Below, piece after piece: positions 45,625 to 57,988 of a stretch of 64,000 nt of DNA. Source of the stretch: Protea cynaroides. Lineage: Eukaryota > Streptophyta > Magnoliopsida > Proteales > Proteaceae. Both the position numbers and the translations under genes were made by a program. The DNA lies in assembly GCA_028583415.1 (NCBI GenBank), contig CM053267.1, positions 2,356,001-2,420,000 on the forward strand, in the 5' to 3' direction. The stretch's first letter is position 1, and each line of letters begins with the position of its first letter. The notes under the pieces were generated by a model. It made no database searches, was not told where the DNA came from, and saw only the letters and a program-made list of their open reading frames with translations.

Positions 45625-46260
45625 TATCATTCAAATTTCAAGACATCATATCTTGGTCATCTGATATCGGAATCAGATGATTCAATGGCCAATACTCCTT
45701 ATTTTCAGTCATCTTCAAAGCGGACGTGAAAAATCCCAGGTAAAAGTCATCGGTGGGCCCCATGCAAGCTTTCATGTAAAATTATTGTTAGAACTTCAAA
45801 GCTTCATATCTTTGTCGTTCTACGTCGGATTCAGATGATTCCAAGGCCATTATTCTTCATTTGTGATGTTCTACAAAGTGAACGTAAAAAATCTCGAGTA
45901 GAAGTCTTCGAAGGGTCCCATGTAAAATTACACATGGGAATGGTCATTTAATCTTCGAAAATTCATATTTTGGTCACCTCATATCCAAATCAGGTAATTT
46001 CAGTTTCATTATGTTCCATTTTTAGTACTCTACAAAGCAGACGTAAAGGATTTTTGGTAAAAGTCTCCGAATGATCCCATGCAGAATGATCAGCCAAATT
46101 ATCGATAATTGACCTACTTAAACTTCAGAAATTCATAAGTTGGCCATTTTATTTCCAAATGAGGTGATTCAAGTTCCAATAATCCTCATTTTTAATGTTC
46201 TACAAAGTGAACGCAGAAAATTTAGAATAGATGCTATCAAAAAATTCCATATAGAAGGGT
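45625..46260 (+). repeat. Four degenerate ~160-bp tandem repeats in LTR N
   Basis: Units start near 45631, 45794, 45953 and 46118. Each has an ATTCATAT-like start, a TCAGATGATTC-like middle, CTACAAAGTGAACG and a GGTCCCATG end. They lie in U3, upstream of the TATA box of N. Confidence 0.75.
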
Positions 46261-46411
46261 GACAGAAATGGACTATGAAATGTCAACCTTGGTCCAAACC
46301 AGCTTAATCCAGCTTAGTCTAACTTAGCCCGGCCTAGCTCAGACCAATCCAAACCAAGTTATGTCAGTCCATGTGCATGCATTTTCTTTTATATGTGTAT
46401 AATGTATAATG

Positions 46412-46415
<4 letters not shown>

Positions 46416-46494
<79 letters not shown>
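46416..46494. repeat. (TA)n microsatellite
   Basis: About 78 bp of uninterrupted alternating TA within LTR N, directly before a purine tract. Confidence 0.98.
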
Positions 46495-46496
<2 letters not shown>

Positions 46497-47154
46497 AAAG
46501 AGAGAGAAAAGAGAGGCTGTGGAAAGAGAGAGGAAAGAGAGGCCGTGGGAAAGAGAATGGGAGAAAGAAAAAAGAAAAGAGAGAGAAATAAAAGAAAAAA
46601 AGAAAATAAAAAAGAAAAGAAAAGATCTCTTTCACGTTTTCTAGAAAGAAAACATGAAAGAGAGAGGGAGAAAGAAAAAAAGGAAGGAAGGAAAGAGGAA
46701 GGGAAAAAAAAGGAAGAAAAAGAAAAAAAAAAAGAAAAAAAGAAACATTTTCTTTCTAGAAAACATGAAAAGAGAGGTAGAAAGGAAAAAAGGAAGGAAA
46801 GGAAGGAAGAAGAAAAGGAAAGAAAAAAGAAAGGAAAGAGAGAAGTGATTTTCTAGAAGAAGAAGGATAAAAAGGAAAGAAAGGAAGGAAAAAAATGTGG
46901 GAAAGAGAAAAGAAATGAAAGAAAAAAAATGAAAAAAAAAAATTTTCTAAAAGAAAAAGAAGAAAAGGAAGGAAGAGAGAAGAAGAGAGAAGAGGAGAGA
47001 GAGAGAGAAGGAGGTTGCTACTCTAGAAGCATGTAGAAAACGTGGAGAAGGGAGAGGAGAGAAGAGAAAAGGGAAGGAAAAGAAGAAAAAAGAAAAAAAA
47101 CAAGATTTTCTAGAAAAATAAGAAAAGGAAAGAAGGATCTTCTAGAAGAGGAGA
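46495..47154. repeat. ~660-bp purine (GA-rich) tract
   Basis: Almost pure A/G on +, with recurring TTTTCTAGAA interruptions (46630, 46750, 46850, 47105). It continues at 49374-49570 once LTR P is removed and leads into the TATA box of N. Lysine/glutamate-rich ORFs here (46545-46856) are by-products of composition. Confidence 0.95.
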
Positions 47155-49373
47155 TGTCATACCCCAATTCTGTACTGTTCAGAATGATGTGATGAACCCC
47201 TAATAAACCAACGGTTCAACCAGGTTCTCAAATAGGCTGTGTCCGTTTGCTTAAACCACACACATTCACAACAATAATCAGAGTAAATAGACAATAGCGA
47301 AAGTCTTAAATATTAAATGAACTGAGAATCTAAATGTGATAAAATAAATAATTTAACCAATTATTTCCCAAAAGACTGAGACATAAACTTAAATAATTAA
47401 TTCAAATACATTGTCTGTATAACCCAAATAAAAGTTTAATAAAAACACAGGAGTTACACTCGCATGTCGAATCATGCGACTCCATCATCACTTCAGCGTC
47501 CATTGCTGCCGCTTGCTCGTACACAGGATCATTCATGCAGTCTTCAACCATGGTACTGGCATCATCAACTAAAATATTCAACGTTAAAAAGGGTGAGAAC
47601 ACATCACGGCTCAGTGAGCAAACAAAATAATGCAACAAACATATCCATGCATTCAATTCATATTTGTGGTCTGGTTTATAAGTTTGCAATGTGCTATAGA
47701 AAGGTTCGGAGGCCGCCTCACCTCTATACACGAGTGTGTGAAGCCGCCCAATGAATATCGGCATTGCCGTCCTACATGCACCCACCATGGAAACAGTGTA
47801 CCCAATGGGTATCGGCATTAAAGTACCACATGCTCCCATACCAACACGTAAGCCCCTATTGGCAAGGGCTTACAAACTGGACTCGCAACTAACCAATCCT
47901 ATTGTCAAACAGTGTATCCAAGGCCTCACCCCAGCATCCCTCAATACGTCCATAGAGATAGAGCTAAGGCCCCCCGATAGAGTCAGAGACTACACGGTCC
48001 GAGACCACCTCCCCTGATGCCCTACGACGTAATAGCTCTGCTAAGGTAATGGCGATACGACGATGTTAGTGGACAAGACTTGTAGAGATAGAGCTAGAGT
48101 CTGGTGACCAGGACACACCACAATATCACGTCCTCCCCCTGATGCCCCACTCGCATCAAGTACACTAACCACACACAAACATTCAAATGCCTATTCCTAA
48201 CATCACCATCATCATCATATTATAAATAAACGAAATTAAATATGCATGAACAATAATAGCAGGAATATAGGATGACATGTTAAATGCACATTACATGCAT
48301 ACAAGTATGGAATCATTCACAGTATTGGACTCAATCAATAAAACAGTTTATTATTAGCCAATTAGTTTAGGTCTTGTTCCCTCACCTTAAGTTGAGTGTA
48401 AATCCTCGTTCAAGCTTTAAGAATCACTTTTAAATCACTAGGAAAACCTAACAAGTCGATAGATTCTAATTAGAATTAATTCCAATAAATTTAGACTAGC
48501 CGAAATCATAGGGTCACAGGTAGGGTAGCACCTAGGGTCGGTTACCCAATCGACCCTAGGGGTAGGGTCGGACATGGGGTCGGTTATCAATCGACCCTAT
48601 GTGCAACCACACCCTCCCTGGGACTTCTCGAGGGTATGTGATCGATCCTGAGGTCTCGTAGGTTCATTCTAAGATTGTTCCATGGCTCATAACTGTGATT
48701 TTTACACACTTTTCCTTGCCTATGATGATTACTTCCATGGATTCCTTCAAAACTCATCCATGGATAGATGATTTGGGTTTCTCCGAATCCTAACTTCTTC
48801 ATATTCCATTCTAGGCTCTTAATTTATGAAGGAATTAGACTCATACCTGAAGCTGGCTGAGATTCAGAGGTTTCTCTGAAGTTTCTCCTCTTCCTTAGTC
48901 TTTTCTCTAATTTTCCTTCTCTTCTTCTCTTCCTTCTCCTTCTCTTTCTCTCACTTTCAATTAGGGTTCTAAAAGGAGTGAAAGAGGCTAAGGGACGTCC
49001 TATTTATAGAGGAAAACATCCCAAAATAAGTCCCATCGAGATTAGGAAAGGACTCCTTGAAATTAGGAAAGTTTTTTAATTTACGATTTCAGTCTGTCAT
49101 TATAGGGTCGATCGTAGGGTCGCAGGACCCGTCGACCCTATGGTTCTCAAGTCATCCGACCCTACGATTGAAAAGTCATGGGTTGGACTTCTATTGAGGT
49201 GGGGTCGACCCTACTTGTTAGGCATGTGACCCTACCCTCATATTTACTATTTTTGGGTCAAATTCATACCTGGTTTTGTGATTTCCTTCACGCACTTGGT
49301 CCATTTGGCTCGACCATGATAGGTAGACCGGGTACAAGGTGGTAAGACCAGTTAGTTTAATACGGGTCTTACA
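47155..49373 (-). mobile_element. Solo LTR P (2219 bp, TSD GGAGA)
   Basis: On - TGTAAGACCCG at 49373 to GGGGTATGACA at 47155; GGAGA at 47150-47154 and 49374-49378. GGGTCGA clusters at 49095-49250 and 48505-48660; TATAAATA at 49001-49008. The AATAAACG repeats are replaced by two copies of a CCAATGRRTATCGGCATT unit (47748, 47801). Confidence 0.95.
47402..47557 (-). CDS. LTR mini-ORF, copy P (stop lost, extended)
   Basis: Reads VEDCMNDPVY, AAAMDAE, SHDSTCECNSCVF. The Asp and stop codons are missing, so the frame runs 11 codons further to 47402. Its CECNSC is intact. The track of homology starts at 47557, and an in-frame extension reaches far upstream. Confidence 0.5.
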   Translation of the reverse strand, partial: STMVEDCMNDPVYEQAAAMDAEVMMESHDSTCECNSCVFIKLLFGLYRQCI

Positions 49374-49385
49374 GGAGAGGAAAAG

Positions 49386-49646
49386 CATAAATAGGCCAAG
49401 AGAAGAGAGAGGAGTCTTCTTTTCCAGACCACAAGGAGAGAGAAGACGTGAGTGACAGAGAGAAACGTGAGAGAGGGAGAAATGAAGAGAAAAGAAGAGA
49501 GAAGAAGAAAGAAAAGAGAAGAAGAAAAGAGAGAAAGAGAAGAGATAGAGAAGTAGAGAAAAAGAGTAGAAAGATTCGTATTCAAAGAGCTTGATACGAT
49601 CTCCAGACATCCTACATCTATGGTTTCTCTCAATCGAGCACAAGGT
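49386..49646 (+). promoter_or_regulatory. Promoter, leader and donor of LTR N
   Basis: CATAAATAGGCC (49386) fits a TATA box. A GA-rich leader follows to CACAAG|GTTAGT (49645), a plausible 5' splice site before A/T-rich sequence. Confidence 0.45.
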
Positions 49647-50928
49647 TAGTACCCTAAACAAATTTAGAGGTCCTTAGAATGCTCGAATGCAAATTTTGCT
49701 TGAAAAAGGCTAATTTTCATGAAATCTCGATCATGAATGCTCTATTACATGCTTATTAATGTTAGGATGCCTATGTCTAGCATTTTTCATGAATAATAAT
49801 TTGTCTAAGATATTCAATGATGAAGTTTTGAATGCCATATGATGGTGTTTGATTTTTTTGAAAGTTTCATAAAGTGGTTTTCTAATATGAAATTTCCTGA
49901 TTTAGGATTCAAACTTAGGACGTACATCACATGTAGTTTTTCTTGGATTTTGAAGCCCAAATTTTTATGGGAGTCTCTCTGATATGTTAGAAGACTACCC
50001 TAGAAATTTCATTCCATTTGGAATTGGAAACATACATCAAAAAATTCATCTTTGACATTGCTATTTTACTCTGATGTAATGTAATCCTCCATCAAAAAGT
50101 CTCTAGACAAGGGTCTTATGGCCATAATCAGGAAATCAACTTCTTATGAACATTTTAGATATGAAAGTCTTCTCAAATATAGCACTAGTTTTGTATTTTT
50201 TTCAAATTTTTATTGAATTGATATCAATTTTTAAGTACATAGTGCTCTGATTTTGAATCTCTCATGATGTATTGATTTGCATGATTGAAAAGAATCATCT
50301 TTCATAAAGAAATATTTATTTTAACTTATTTTTTTGAATGAGATTTTAGATCAGACATTTATCTACATAGATATATATCTGGATTTAATTTTCATTTACT
50401 ATAGGATTTTATTTGGAATTTATGGTGCAATTGGTCAAAATTTGGAACAGATTTGACCAGTGCACATGTCTTGTCTTAGGGCATATCTTTGACCTATTTT
50501 TGCTCTTTGTTGGGATTCAACTCCTTCATATAAAATATAATATATTAAGTCATATTTCTATGAAAAAAAATTGAGCTTGATTTGAGTTACAGAAGGCTTA
50601 CTTATGGTCATTATTGTGTAATGTAATAGAATCTGAATGCAGTTCATAGCTTTGTCCATTATCGAAAACCTTGTGTCACAATTTTGACAGTTTTGAGTCA
50701 TTTATTTCCAAATGCCTTCACAAAAATTACAATTTTTCAAAAAAACATTGAATATATGTTTTTTAATAATTTTATACCTTTCAAAAAAAAATTTCATTGA
50801 TGTCTCATTCATTGTAACATGCAAATTAATTGTTTGAGCAAATTCTACCATATTTGGATAAATGGTTATATTTGGAGCATTCATATGCTTTGTTTGGATT
50901 GTGCATACCATATTTGCCATATTCCATG

Positions 50929-51617
50929 TGTTATGTGGGAAAAACATCATTCACTTAAAATATTACACGTAGCTACCTTTATCTTCGGAGCCGACCACGA
51001 ATGATGTATTGCACTCGGCTTATACCGCTCGGAGTCACAGTCCTGTTAGGACAAGGTGTCGGTCGGAGGTACAGACCTACATGGTTACGATTCTTACTCA
51101 GAGGTCAGAGTCCTAAGGCAACTATGTCACGTCAGAGGAGTCCCTCTCCTAGTATAATACGTTGACGATCATCACGGCCATACGACTACTCATATGGCGA
51201 CACGAGTCACTCTTTCTGTGGACCGACTTGGCTTCCTTGGCTACAGTCTCCCACTCCTACTTGGAGTCTATGACCTGGGTGTCCCTCAGAGCAACACTTG
51301 GCAGTCCTATTGGTGATCTACTTCCCTGAATCCTGGTACCTCCATGCTTCTTCCCAATCTCTATAAGTAGAAGATGATCCCTCAAGGTAAATCATCTAAC
51401 AATCTCTCCATTCATTCTCGTACGCTCAAACTCTCTCATCATTCCCCTCTTTCTCTAAACTGGAGATAGCTTCCTACTATAACTTGACTGTTTACATTGG
51501 GAATCTGACTTAGACATTGGAGTGTACCCGGGGCTTAGTTGCCCAACTCCGTTGTCTCATCTCCGTGATTGCAGATTGCTCGGATCGTAGACCGATAGGC
51601 GATTTTCGACCGTAACA
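50929..51617 (+). mobile_element. Short solo LTR U (689 bp, TSD CCATG)
   Basis: TGTTA...TAACA termini with CCATG at 50924-50928 and 51618-51622. G/C-richer than the surroundings. CTATAAGTAG near 51361 is a likely TATA box on +. No sequence similarity to the 2.3-kb LTRs; the family is not recognised with confidence. Its length and single TG...CA unit favour a solo LTR over a MITE. Confidence 0.8.
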
Positions 51618-52199
51618 CCATGTGTTGCTATATTTGGTAGAATAAATAGATTTTTTTACCATATTTTGTAAAATCTTAATTCTTACCATTTTTAAGTCTT
51701 ACTATGGTTAGAAAATAGCATATAAGATCTTACCTTTTTAAGAAAATTCATGTCGTATTTGTATTCTATGATTGGTACTTACCATATTGATATATAGATG
51801 CATATTAGATCTTGCCATATTAGGTCTTGCCATGCTTAGATTAGCATATTAGATCTTACCATATTATGTTCTTGCCTTATTTGCAATGCATGCCATATTA
51901 GGGAGATTTTCATAATCTTACTATATGTTGTGATAGTTACCATAAATATCATACATCCCATGCTTAAAATATTCTATTTTTGGTAATAATTTAATTTATG
52001 CAACATCCCAATCGAACTGCCATATCTGCACACTTCTAGAAGACAATCTAGGCGTGGGGATGTGCATTTAGGCACCCATATTCTTGGGAAGGGCATAATG
52101 GGAATAATAAAAAACCTTAATAAAGAAAAATAATGCTTTGCTAAACCTTCCAAAATTAGAGCTTAGGATGAAAAGGATAACTCAGGACGATTTCCACCT

Positions 52200-53050
52200 C
52201 TCAATAAACCCTAAACCTAGAATAGGTTCTCAATGCTAAACCTAGAATAAGTTATAAACCCTAAACCTAGAACAGGTTCTCATATTTTAACCCAAATAGG
52301 ATTATCCATTTCGAACTACGTGGATTCTGATTCCTAGGGCAAACCCTAGGATACGTAGGCCATTTGGGAGAAACCTAAATTCGGATCCACACCTTAGTCC
52401 ACTCGGACTATCCATAGATCCACTAGGATATTTACCCACATTTTGACCCAAATAGGGTTATCCATGCCCGAACTATGCAGATTCTGATTCCTAGGTCAAA
52501 CCCTAAGATACGTAGACCATTTGGGAGAATCTCAAATTCGGATCCACACCTTAGTCCACTCGGACTATCCATAGATCCACTAGGATATTTACCTTCGACC
52601 TAGAATGGGTTATCCAGCTTGAACTACGTGGATTCTGATTCCTAGGTCAAACCCTAGGATACATAGGCTATTTGGGAGAAACCCAAATTTGGATCCACAT
52701 TTTAGTCCACTCGGACTATCCATAGATCCACTAGGATATCTATCCATTTCAACCCAGAGCCCGAACTATGCAGATTCTGATTCCTAGGTCAAACCCTAGG
52801 ATACGTAGGTTATTTGGGAGAAACCCAAATTTGGATCCACACCTTAGTCCACTCGGACTATCCATAGATCCACTAGGATATCCATCAACATTTTTGACCC
52901 AAATAGGGTTATCCACATTCCAACCCAGAAAGGATTGTCTACATTTTGACCCAAATAAGGTTATCCACATTTCAACCCAAATAGGGTTATCCACATTTTG
53001 ACCCAAATAGGGTCATCCACATTCAGACCTAGAAAGGGTTATCCATTCTT
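52200..53050 (+). repeat. Tandem ~150-bp and ~31-bp repeats in LTR N
   Basis: Four units of about 150 bp start at GAACTAYGYRG near 52315, 52470, 52619 and 52764. Each contains CCTAGGATACRTAGG and CCACTCGGACTATCC. A run of shorter units (TATCCACATTTTGACCCAAA) follows to about 53050. They lie downstream of the TATA box of N, so they would be transcribed. Confidence 0.85.
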
Positions 53051-53623
53051 AGATCCACTAGGACTATCTATCAGTCCGCATGGACTATCCAGAGCCTAAC
53101 CCATAGGGTTTCTCATCCTTTCAAGCATAAATTTAAACTTGAACAATGAACTTAATCATGCATAAGCATAAATCACAATCATAAACATTAATCACACCTG
53201 AACTACGATGGTGAACCTAATTTTCAGAATAATTCCGTGCTACATAGGCAATCTGATGGATACGGATTCGGTTCAATGATATCAAACCACTTGGTTTGGT
53301 TCGATTTAATAGATAGAGGCTAGAATAGGAAAGGTATAGGAGATCGATTTTGATCGGGCGGTTTAGGTGCCTAACCCCTTCCCATAACCATAACCTGACG
53401 CTTACACAATCTCTGATGGACCAGAAATTCAATCTAAGGGTCATGAGTCAATCGAAGTTTTACCTTAGGGTAAGATTTCACATTTTCTAAGGTCCTAGAC
53501 CTTAATCTTAGTGGCGACTTCTAAAGATTACGATCTTTTTCCTCACACCATCGTATGTCTAAAATTTACTGGTTTTTAGTTTTTGACTGGTTGCTTCCAT
53601 ATAAACTTAAACAGTTAATCACA

Positions 53624-53763
53624 CCAACTAAATTTGACTTGTGGCTTACCTCATCTTGTGGTTTCTTCATACAATTGGTTTACTTGAGTCGATTATGATG
53701 GAAAGACTGGTCATGACATGAGAACGTAAGGTTAGACCGGGTTCGTGGCTTGCGGGTCTTATG
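53624..53763 (-). mobile_element. Solo LTR L, segment 2 of 2 (5' end)
   Basis: Begins with CCAAC, the TSD copy of N, and ends GCGGGTCTTATG at 53763: the expected terminal CA (TG on -) reads TG, apparently mutated. TGGCT, the TSD copy of L, follows. Confidence 0.78.
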
Positions 53764-54494
53764 TGGCTCATTAACAGAATTCTCCCTAATGATCATTCCT
53801 TGGCCAAATCTCTTAGTTTTATTAGACTAAATACCCTAACCCATTCTCCATGATTCCTTTTGAGATTTGATTAGCTGTAAATACCATAGCTGAATCCTCC
53901 CATTGGTTTTTGCATCACAACTTACATTAGAACTTCCTACTCTAGGTATTCTATGACTACAGAGACAAGGTTCATACCTTACTTATTGCAGAGGGTCTGT
54001 AGAGCTCCTTCTCTCAACCTTCTTCTCTAAACCTCTTTCTCCTTCTCTTTTTCTTCCTTTTTCCCTTAATTTTTAGGGTTTGATAATGTTCCAAAAGAGT
54101 GAAAAAGGGTTGAGGGACGTCCTTTATATAGAGAGAAACTCTCCATATAAAGCTCTCCAACAATTGGAAAGAGATCCCCTTTAAATTTGAAAACTTTTCA
54201 AACTCTGAAGTCTATTTGGGTGGGTGTGGCGGACATACGATCTTAAAATCCATCGATCACACGTTTCAAAAGTATCGACCACACATCCCATATTGACTGG
54301 TCCTATTTCCTCATCGTATGGTCAACCATACCTACTCAGGTAGTCGACCATACACTTCATTTTAAATGTTTTTAAGTCGATTCTCTAACCTGATCTCGTG
54401 GTTTTCTTCACATGGTTGGTCCACTCAATTCATCAATGATGGAAAGACCTAGCACGAAACGGTTAGATCGGGTTAGTAGAGTGCGGGTCTTACA
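53764..54494 (-). mobile_element. Solo LTR IKQ, segment 3 of 3 (5' end)
   Basis: After TGGCT it continues CATTAACAG in register with segment 2, passes TATATAAA on - (54123-54130) and the upstream variant cluster (54220-54360), and ends with TGTAAGACCCGC on - at 54494. Confidence 0.82.
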
Positions 54495-55254
54495 TATAGT
54501 CGCATCACACAGCATAACTCGGTGCTCAGGGGTGGACACAGGGATGCGATAGTGTACTTTTGTGAGTTCGTAGGTTACTGCATCACTGTTTGCTTTAGAT
54601 ATATCTTTCCTATCTGATCATGAGGACTATGATCCATACTGCTTTGTATACATGGATTGGTAGTCTCTCTTATGGTCAATTGCTCACCCAGTTTTTTCCA
54701 ACCTGGGGTTTAACCTTACTTTATAGCTTATTGAGAAGACTGGTGTGCAAACAGACTTTGCTTGGGATATGCCTCACAAACTTAGGTTACATGATATTGT
54801 GCTTAGAGGTGAAGAGTTAAAGCAGTTTCCACCACCTCGTCCTATTCGCAGACATCAGCCAGTTAGGAGGGTTCGATGTAGGTTGATTTTGTCTTCATCA
54901 TCTTCTGAGAGTGAGCCAACCGTTCCCAGTGGTAGTAGAGATGCTTCTCCTATGCACGTAGATTCCAGTGAGGAGGCTCCATCTGGGCCAGTTGCAGAGG
55001 GTGTAACCAATTCCGATGATGAGTGAGAGAGTTCATCATACACTGTCGGTGGTGACAAGGTTCCAACAGTAGCGGCTCCTTAGACTAAAGCTTGAGGGTT
55101 CACCAAGTTGCGTGATTTGCTAGCCGATGCTCGCTCTTTAGTGGTTGCTCTGGATGATCGTTAGTGCTCTCTCTAGACCAGACTTGATGCTCAAAAGAGA
55201 CAGATGTTACAAAACATCTTATTAGTGGAGCAACGAGCGGCCGCACAGTCTTGA
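54495..55254 (+). pseudogene. Antisense gene of element H, second part
   Basis: RITQHNS, then YIFPI...RTMIHTALYTW, aligns with IIQHNL and IIIRTMISATL of the B antisense protein. Two frame changes follow. The C-terminal half has acidic/Ser-rich sequence (54745-55026) and a leucine-rich heptad stretch to TGA 55252-55254, as in B. Domain order is therefore the same in two diverged elements. 55255-55489 holds no gene I can identify. Confidence 0.62.
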
Positions 55255-55489
55255 CCGTAGGCATGCGGCTCGTGCCATCAACTGCACATTAAAACTTGAC
55301 CAAAACACTTCGATTTTTCTTTGGTGGTTTTATATAATTTTTTAAGCTTAGGCAGTGAGTTTGGGCTCGAAATTCCCATTCTAACTCATGCTAAAGGAAT
55401 TGATTATATTACTCATTTTACCAATATTGTTGGATTTAGTTTTATTTCTCAGATTCGATTCTAGCAATACCAGGGAGAGTTTTCCTTGG

Positions 55490-56024
55490 GTTTTAAATCC
55501 ATGAATCGTTCCTTCTAATAACCATTCAAGGTCTAAAGTTCTTAGATCCATTTATGATCATCTCCATACCTTTTTCCCATATTCAATTGGTCAGATCCCT
55601 TTATAGTTTTTGTCCATAAATTTAATAATTCCCATAGGTCTTTTGAGATAACTCTCAAAAGTATATTATTCAGTTATGATCATTCATCATTCACATTTAT
55701 CTATCATCAGAGGTAATCACTTAATCATAAATAATTAGATCCTATTTCTTTACAAATTTGATTCACACCTTAGCAGGTACTTGGATGCGTATCAGAGATG
55801 GAGAAAAGACTATGGCCAGGGAGTTTTGATTAAAAATTCAGGCTCGTCTGGTTCGATTTCAATTGAAGGAGGGTCAAGAGAGAGAGAGAGCGTAAGGGAA
55901 TGATACCAATGTTGCTTTTTCTATCAATGACGATATCATGCTTTTCCAAGGATAATAGAGTTCCCTTCTCCCTTCTTTATTTTTTTCCTTCTCTTCTTCT
56001 TTCTTCAGCACCAGCAGAGTCTCT

Positions 56025-56114
<90 letters not shown>

Positions 56115-56573
56115 CCTCTCTCTCTCTCACATTTTGTCTAATCGATAAAGGAATGAAGTAGAGAGAGTGGAATGAAGACTCTATCCATGTTAGAGATTGG
56201 ATTAGGATTCCAATCATGGTAAGTTGGAGGATTCCCTCCTTCTTACCATTTTAAAAATGGATAATGAACCTGGACACTAATTAAAAGGAGTCCAATTCAA
56301 AACCAGATTTGACCAGTGGCCCAATTGAGTTGGTTTTCTAAACCAGACTTGCTTTAGGGGGTGCGGCACGTATTCGATCTCACCTTGGTAGTGTCGTGTC
56401 AGACCTCTATTTGAGTCCTGATTATAAAACTTAAGTAACAAGATTTAACTTGATTACCTTCATTGGGTTTTTAATGGTCTAGTCCACCTTGGTTTGAACC
56501 ATTCGTCGTGGTAAGACCTATTACAAAGTCAAAATTTCAAATTAAGACCGAAATTTTGGGTACGGGTCTTACA
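55490..56573 (-). mobile_element. Truncated LTR R (5' part)
   Basis: On - begins TGTAAGACCCG at 56573 and continues through leader-like sequence containing the (TC)n run to about 55490. The 3' part and primer site are missing. It stands where the 5' LTR of element H is expected. Divergent; only the 5' end is a firm match. Confidence 0.5.
56031..56130. repeat. (TC)n microsatellite
   Basis: About 100 bp of TC repeats with a few interruptions, giving (GA)n in the presumed leader of LTR R. ORFs of repeated Ser-Leu or Glu-Arg here are artefacts. Confidence 0.97.
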
Positions 56574-57291
56574 TTCCTGTTGTCTTTCAGTCTATCTTCC
56601 TACTGGGTCGATTCTTTGGCCCTCACTCGGATCCATCCTAAACCACTTTATGGCCATTAGTCATTAGGGCTTGGTCATTCATTGTAACCCTAATCTCTAC
56701 AGTTTATGATAAGTTCATATTGGTAATTTTGTAACAATTTTCACACAATCATGGTGTTGGATTCAATCTACCCATACTGTGATTGTAAACCTCAAACCCT
56801 AAAACAACCTAATCTTCTACAAAGGTCAAGGGACTTACCGCTAGTTCCTCGATACAGAAAGCTGGAAACTGACTGCTTTTCTCCTCTGTAAAGCTTCCAT
56901 CTTCTCCAAGCCTTTTTCTCAACTCTCGCTGTCGCAATCCTAGGGTTTATGATTGCACAAAAGAGTAAGAATAAGTGGAGAAACGTCACTTATATAGAGG
57001 GTAACCTTTCATCAGAGTCATCTCCCAATTAAGAGAGTAATCCCACTCAAACTAAGAAACATTCCTAAGTTCAGAGTGGTTTCTAGGCTGGACTGGTCGA
57101 CTGTCCGGTCGCCCAATATGCAGACTGAACAAACAAGTTTATCTGACCAGACAACCTATTAATAGATAGTTTCCATACTTGGCATTGTGGTTCTGTTATC
57201 CGATTGGTTCACTCGACCCGATTATGATGGGAAGACCTATCACGATACGATTAACCAGGTTAGATCGGGTTAGTGGAGTTTGGGTCTTACA
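56574..57291 (-). mobile_element. Truncated 3' LTR of element S (5' part)
   Basis: On - TGTAAGACCCA at 57291, just after a purine run (AGGGGGAGT). A small GGTCGAC cluster at 57085-57145 and TATATAAG (about 56990) precede a GAAACG/leader region. The sequence stops at 56574 against LTR R. Confidence 0.75.
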
Positions 57292-57988
57292 ACTCCCCCT
57301 AAAAGAAATTTCATCTTCAAAATTTATATGTACCTGTTGAATCGAATAGGAGAGGATATTGTTTCCGCATCGGGTTTTCCTTATCCCAGGTGATTTCTTC
57401 TATGTCTTGGCTTCTCCAAGTTAGCTTGACACAGTAAATATCGTGGTTCCAAACATGTTGTACCTTTTGATTTGTGATTCAGCTGGTATGACCTAGAACG
57501 TCAGTTGCTTTGTTAGGTCTGGAGGATCTACCGTCAATATGTGAGATGGGTCTTTGATGTACTTCTTCAATAGTAAGACGTGAAATACGTTATGTACACC
57601 AGACATAGACGGAGGTAGCGCAAGCTGATACGCCACCTTACCACATCTTGTCACGATTTCATATGGTCCTACATATCTAGGACATAGCTTGCCCTTCTTA
57701 CCGAACCGCTTTAGAACGTGCATAGGTGATATCTTCAAGAACACTTTGTTACTACGGCGAACTCGAGGTCTCGGCGTATGTTATCTGAAAAACTCTTTTG
57801 TCAATCTTGAGCTGTCTTTACCTTTTCTTTGATCATATCTACCACTTTGCACATTTCTTCAATGAATTTTGGCCATACAATTCTTTGTTCCCCAACCTCA
57901 TACCAAAATAGAGGGGTTCGACACTTCTTACCAGACAATGCCTCATAAGGTGACATTTTTATGGTAGCCTGATAGTTGTTGTTGTAAG
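57292..57988 (-). pseudogene. pol: pol 3' end of element S (integrase tail, chromodomain)
   Basis: NYQATIKMSPYEALSGKKCRTP and GPYEI...KVAYQLALPPSM (57493-57985) are the integrase C-terminal region. A degenerate chromodomain and FEDEISF follow toward 57300. Cut at 57988 by the Athila-like LTR. Confidence 0.85.

Larger units (their letters stand above)
43111..53623 (+). mobile_element. Tat/Ogre-like long LTR N (about 5.3 kb after removing insertions)
   Basis: Starts TGTAAGCACCCC at 43111. Segments 43111-43132, 45394-47154, 49379-50928 and 51623-53623 join seamlessly once three TSD-bounded LTRs are removed (the purine tract, for example, continues across LTR P). It ends TTAATCACA, flanked by CCACC (43106-43110) and CCAAC (53624-53628). 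Tat-lineage assignment is inferred from the repeated AACTACGTGG...ATACGTAGG motif and the GTGGCGACTT near the end. No coding region is seen, so it is probably a solo LTR. 49650-50920 and 51650-52190 are A/T-rich without genes. Confidence 0.65.

Noticed and set aside
45474..45680. 68-codon ORF as a host gene
   Set aside because: Partly within the ~160-bp repeat array of LTR N, no similarity recognised, length within chance.
46545..46856. 103-codon Lys/Glu-rich ORF
   Set aside because: It lies in a near-pure A/G tract where stop codons are rare in two frames; composition explains it.
50929..51617. MITE or TRIM element
   Set aside because: TG...CA ends, 5-bp duplication, TATA box and 689-bp length without an inner domain fit a solo LTR better; terminal inverted repeats are only 5 bp.
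52200..53050. CRISPR-like regular repeats
   Set aside because: Units are long, adjoining and degenerate with no unique spacers; they are ordinary tandem repeats within a plant LTR.
56005..56217. ORFs of repeated Ser-Leu or Glu-Arg
   Set aside because: Translation of a (TC)n microsatellite.
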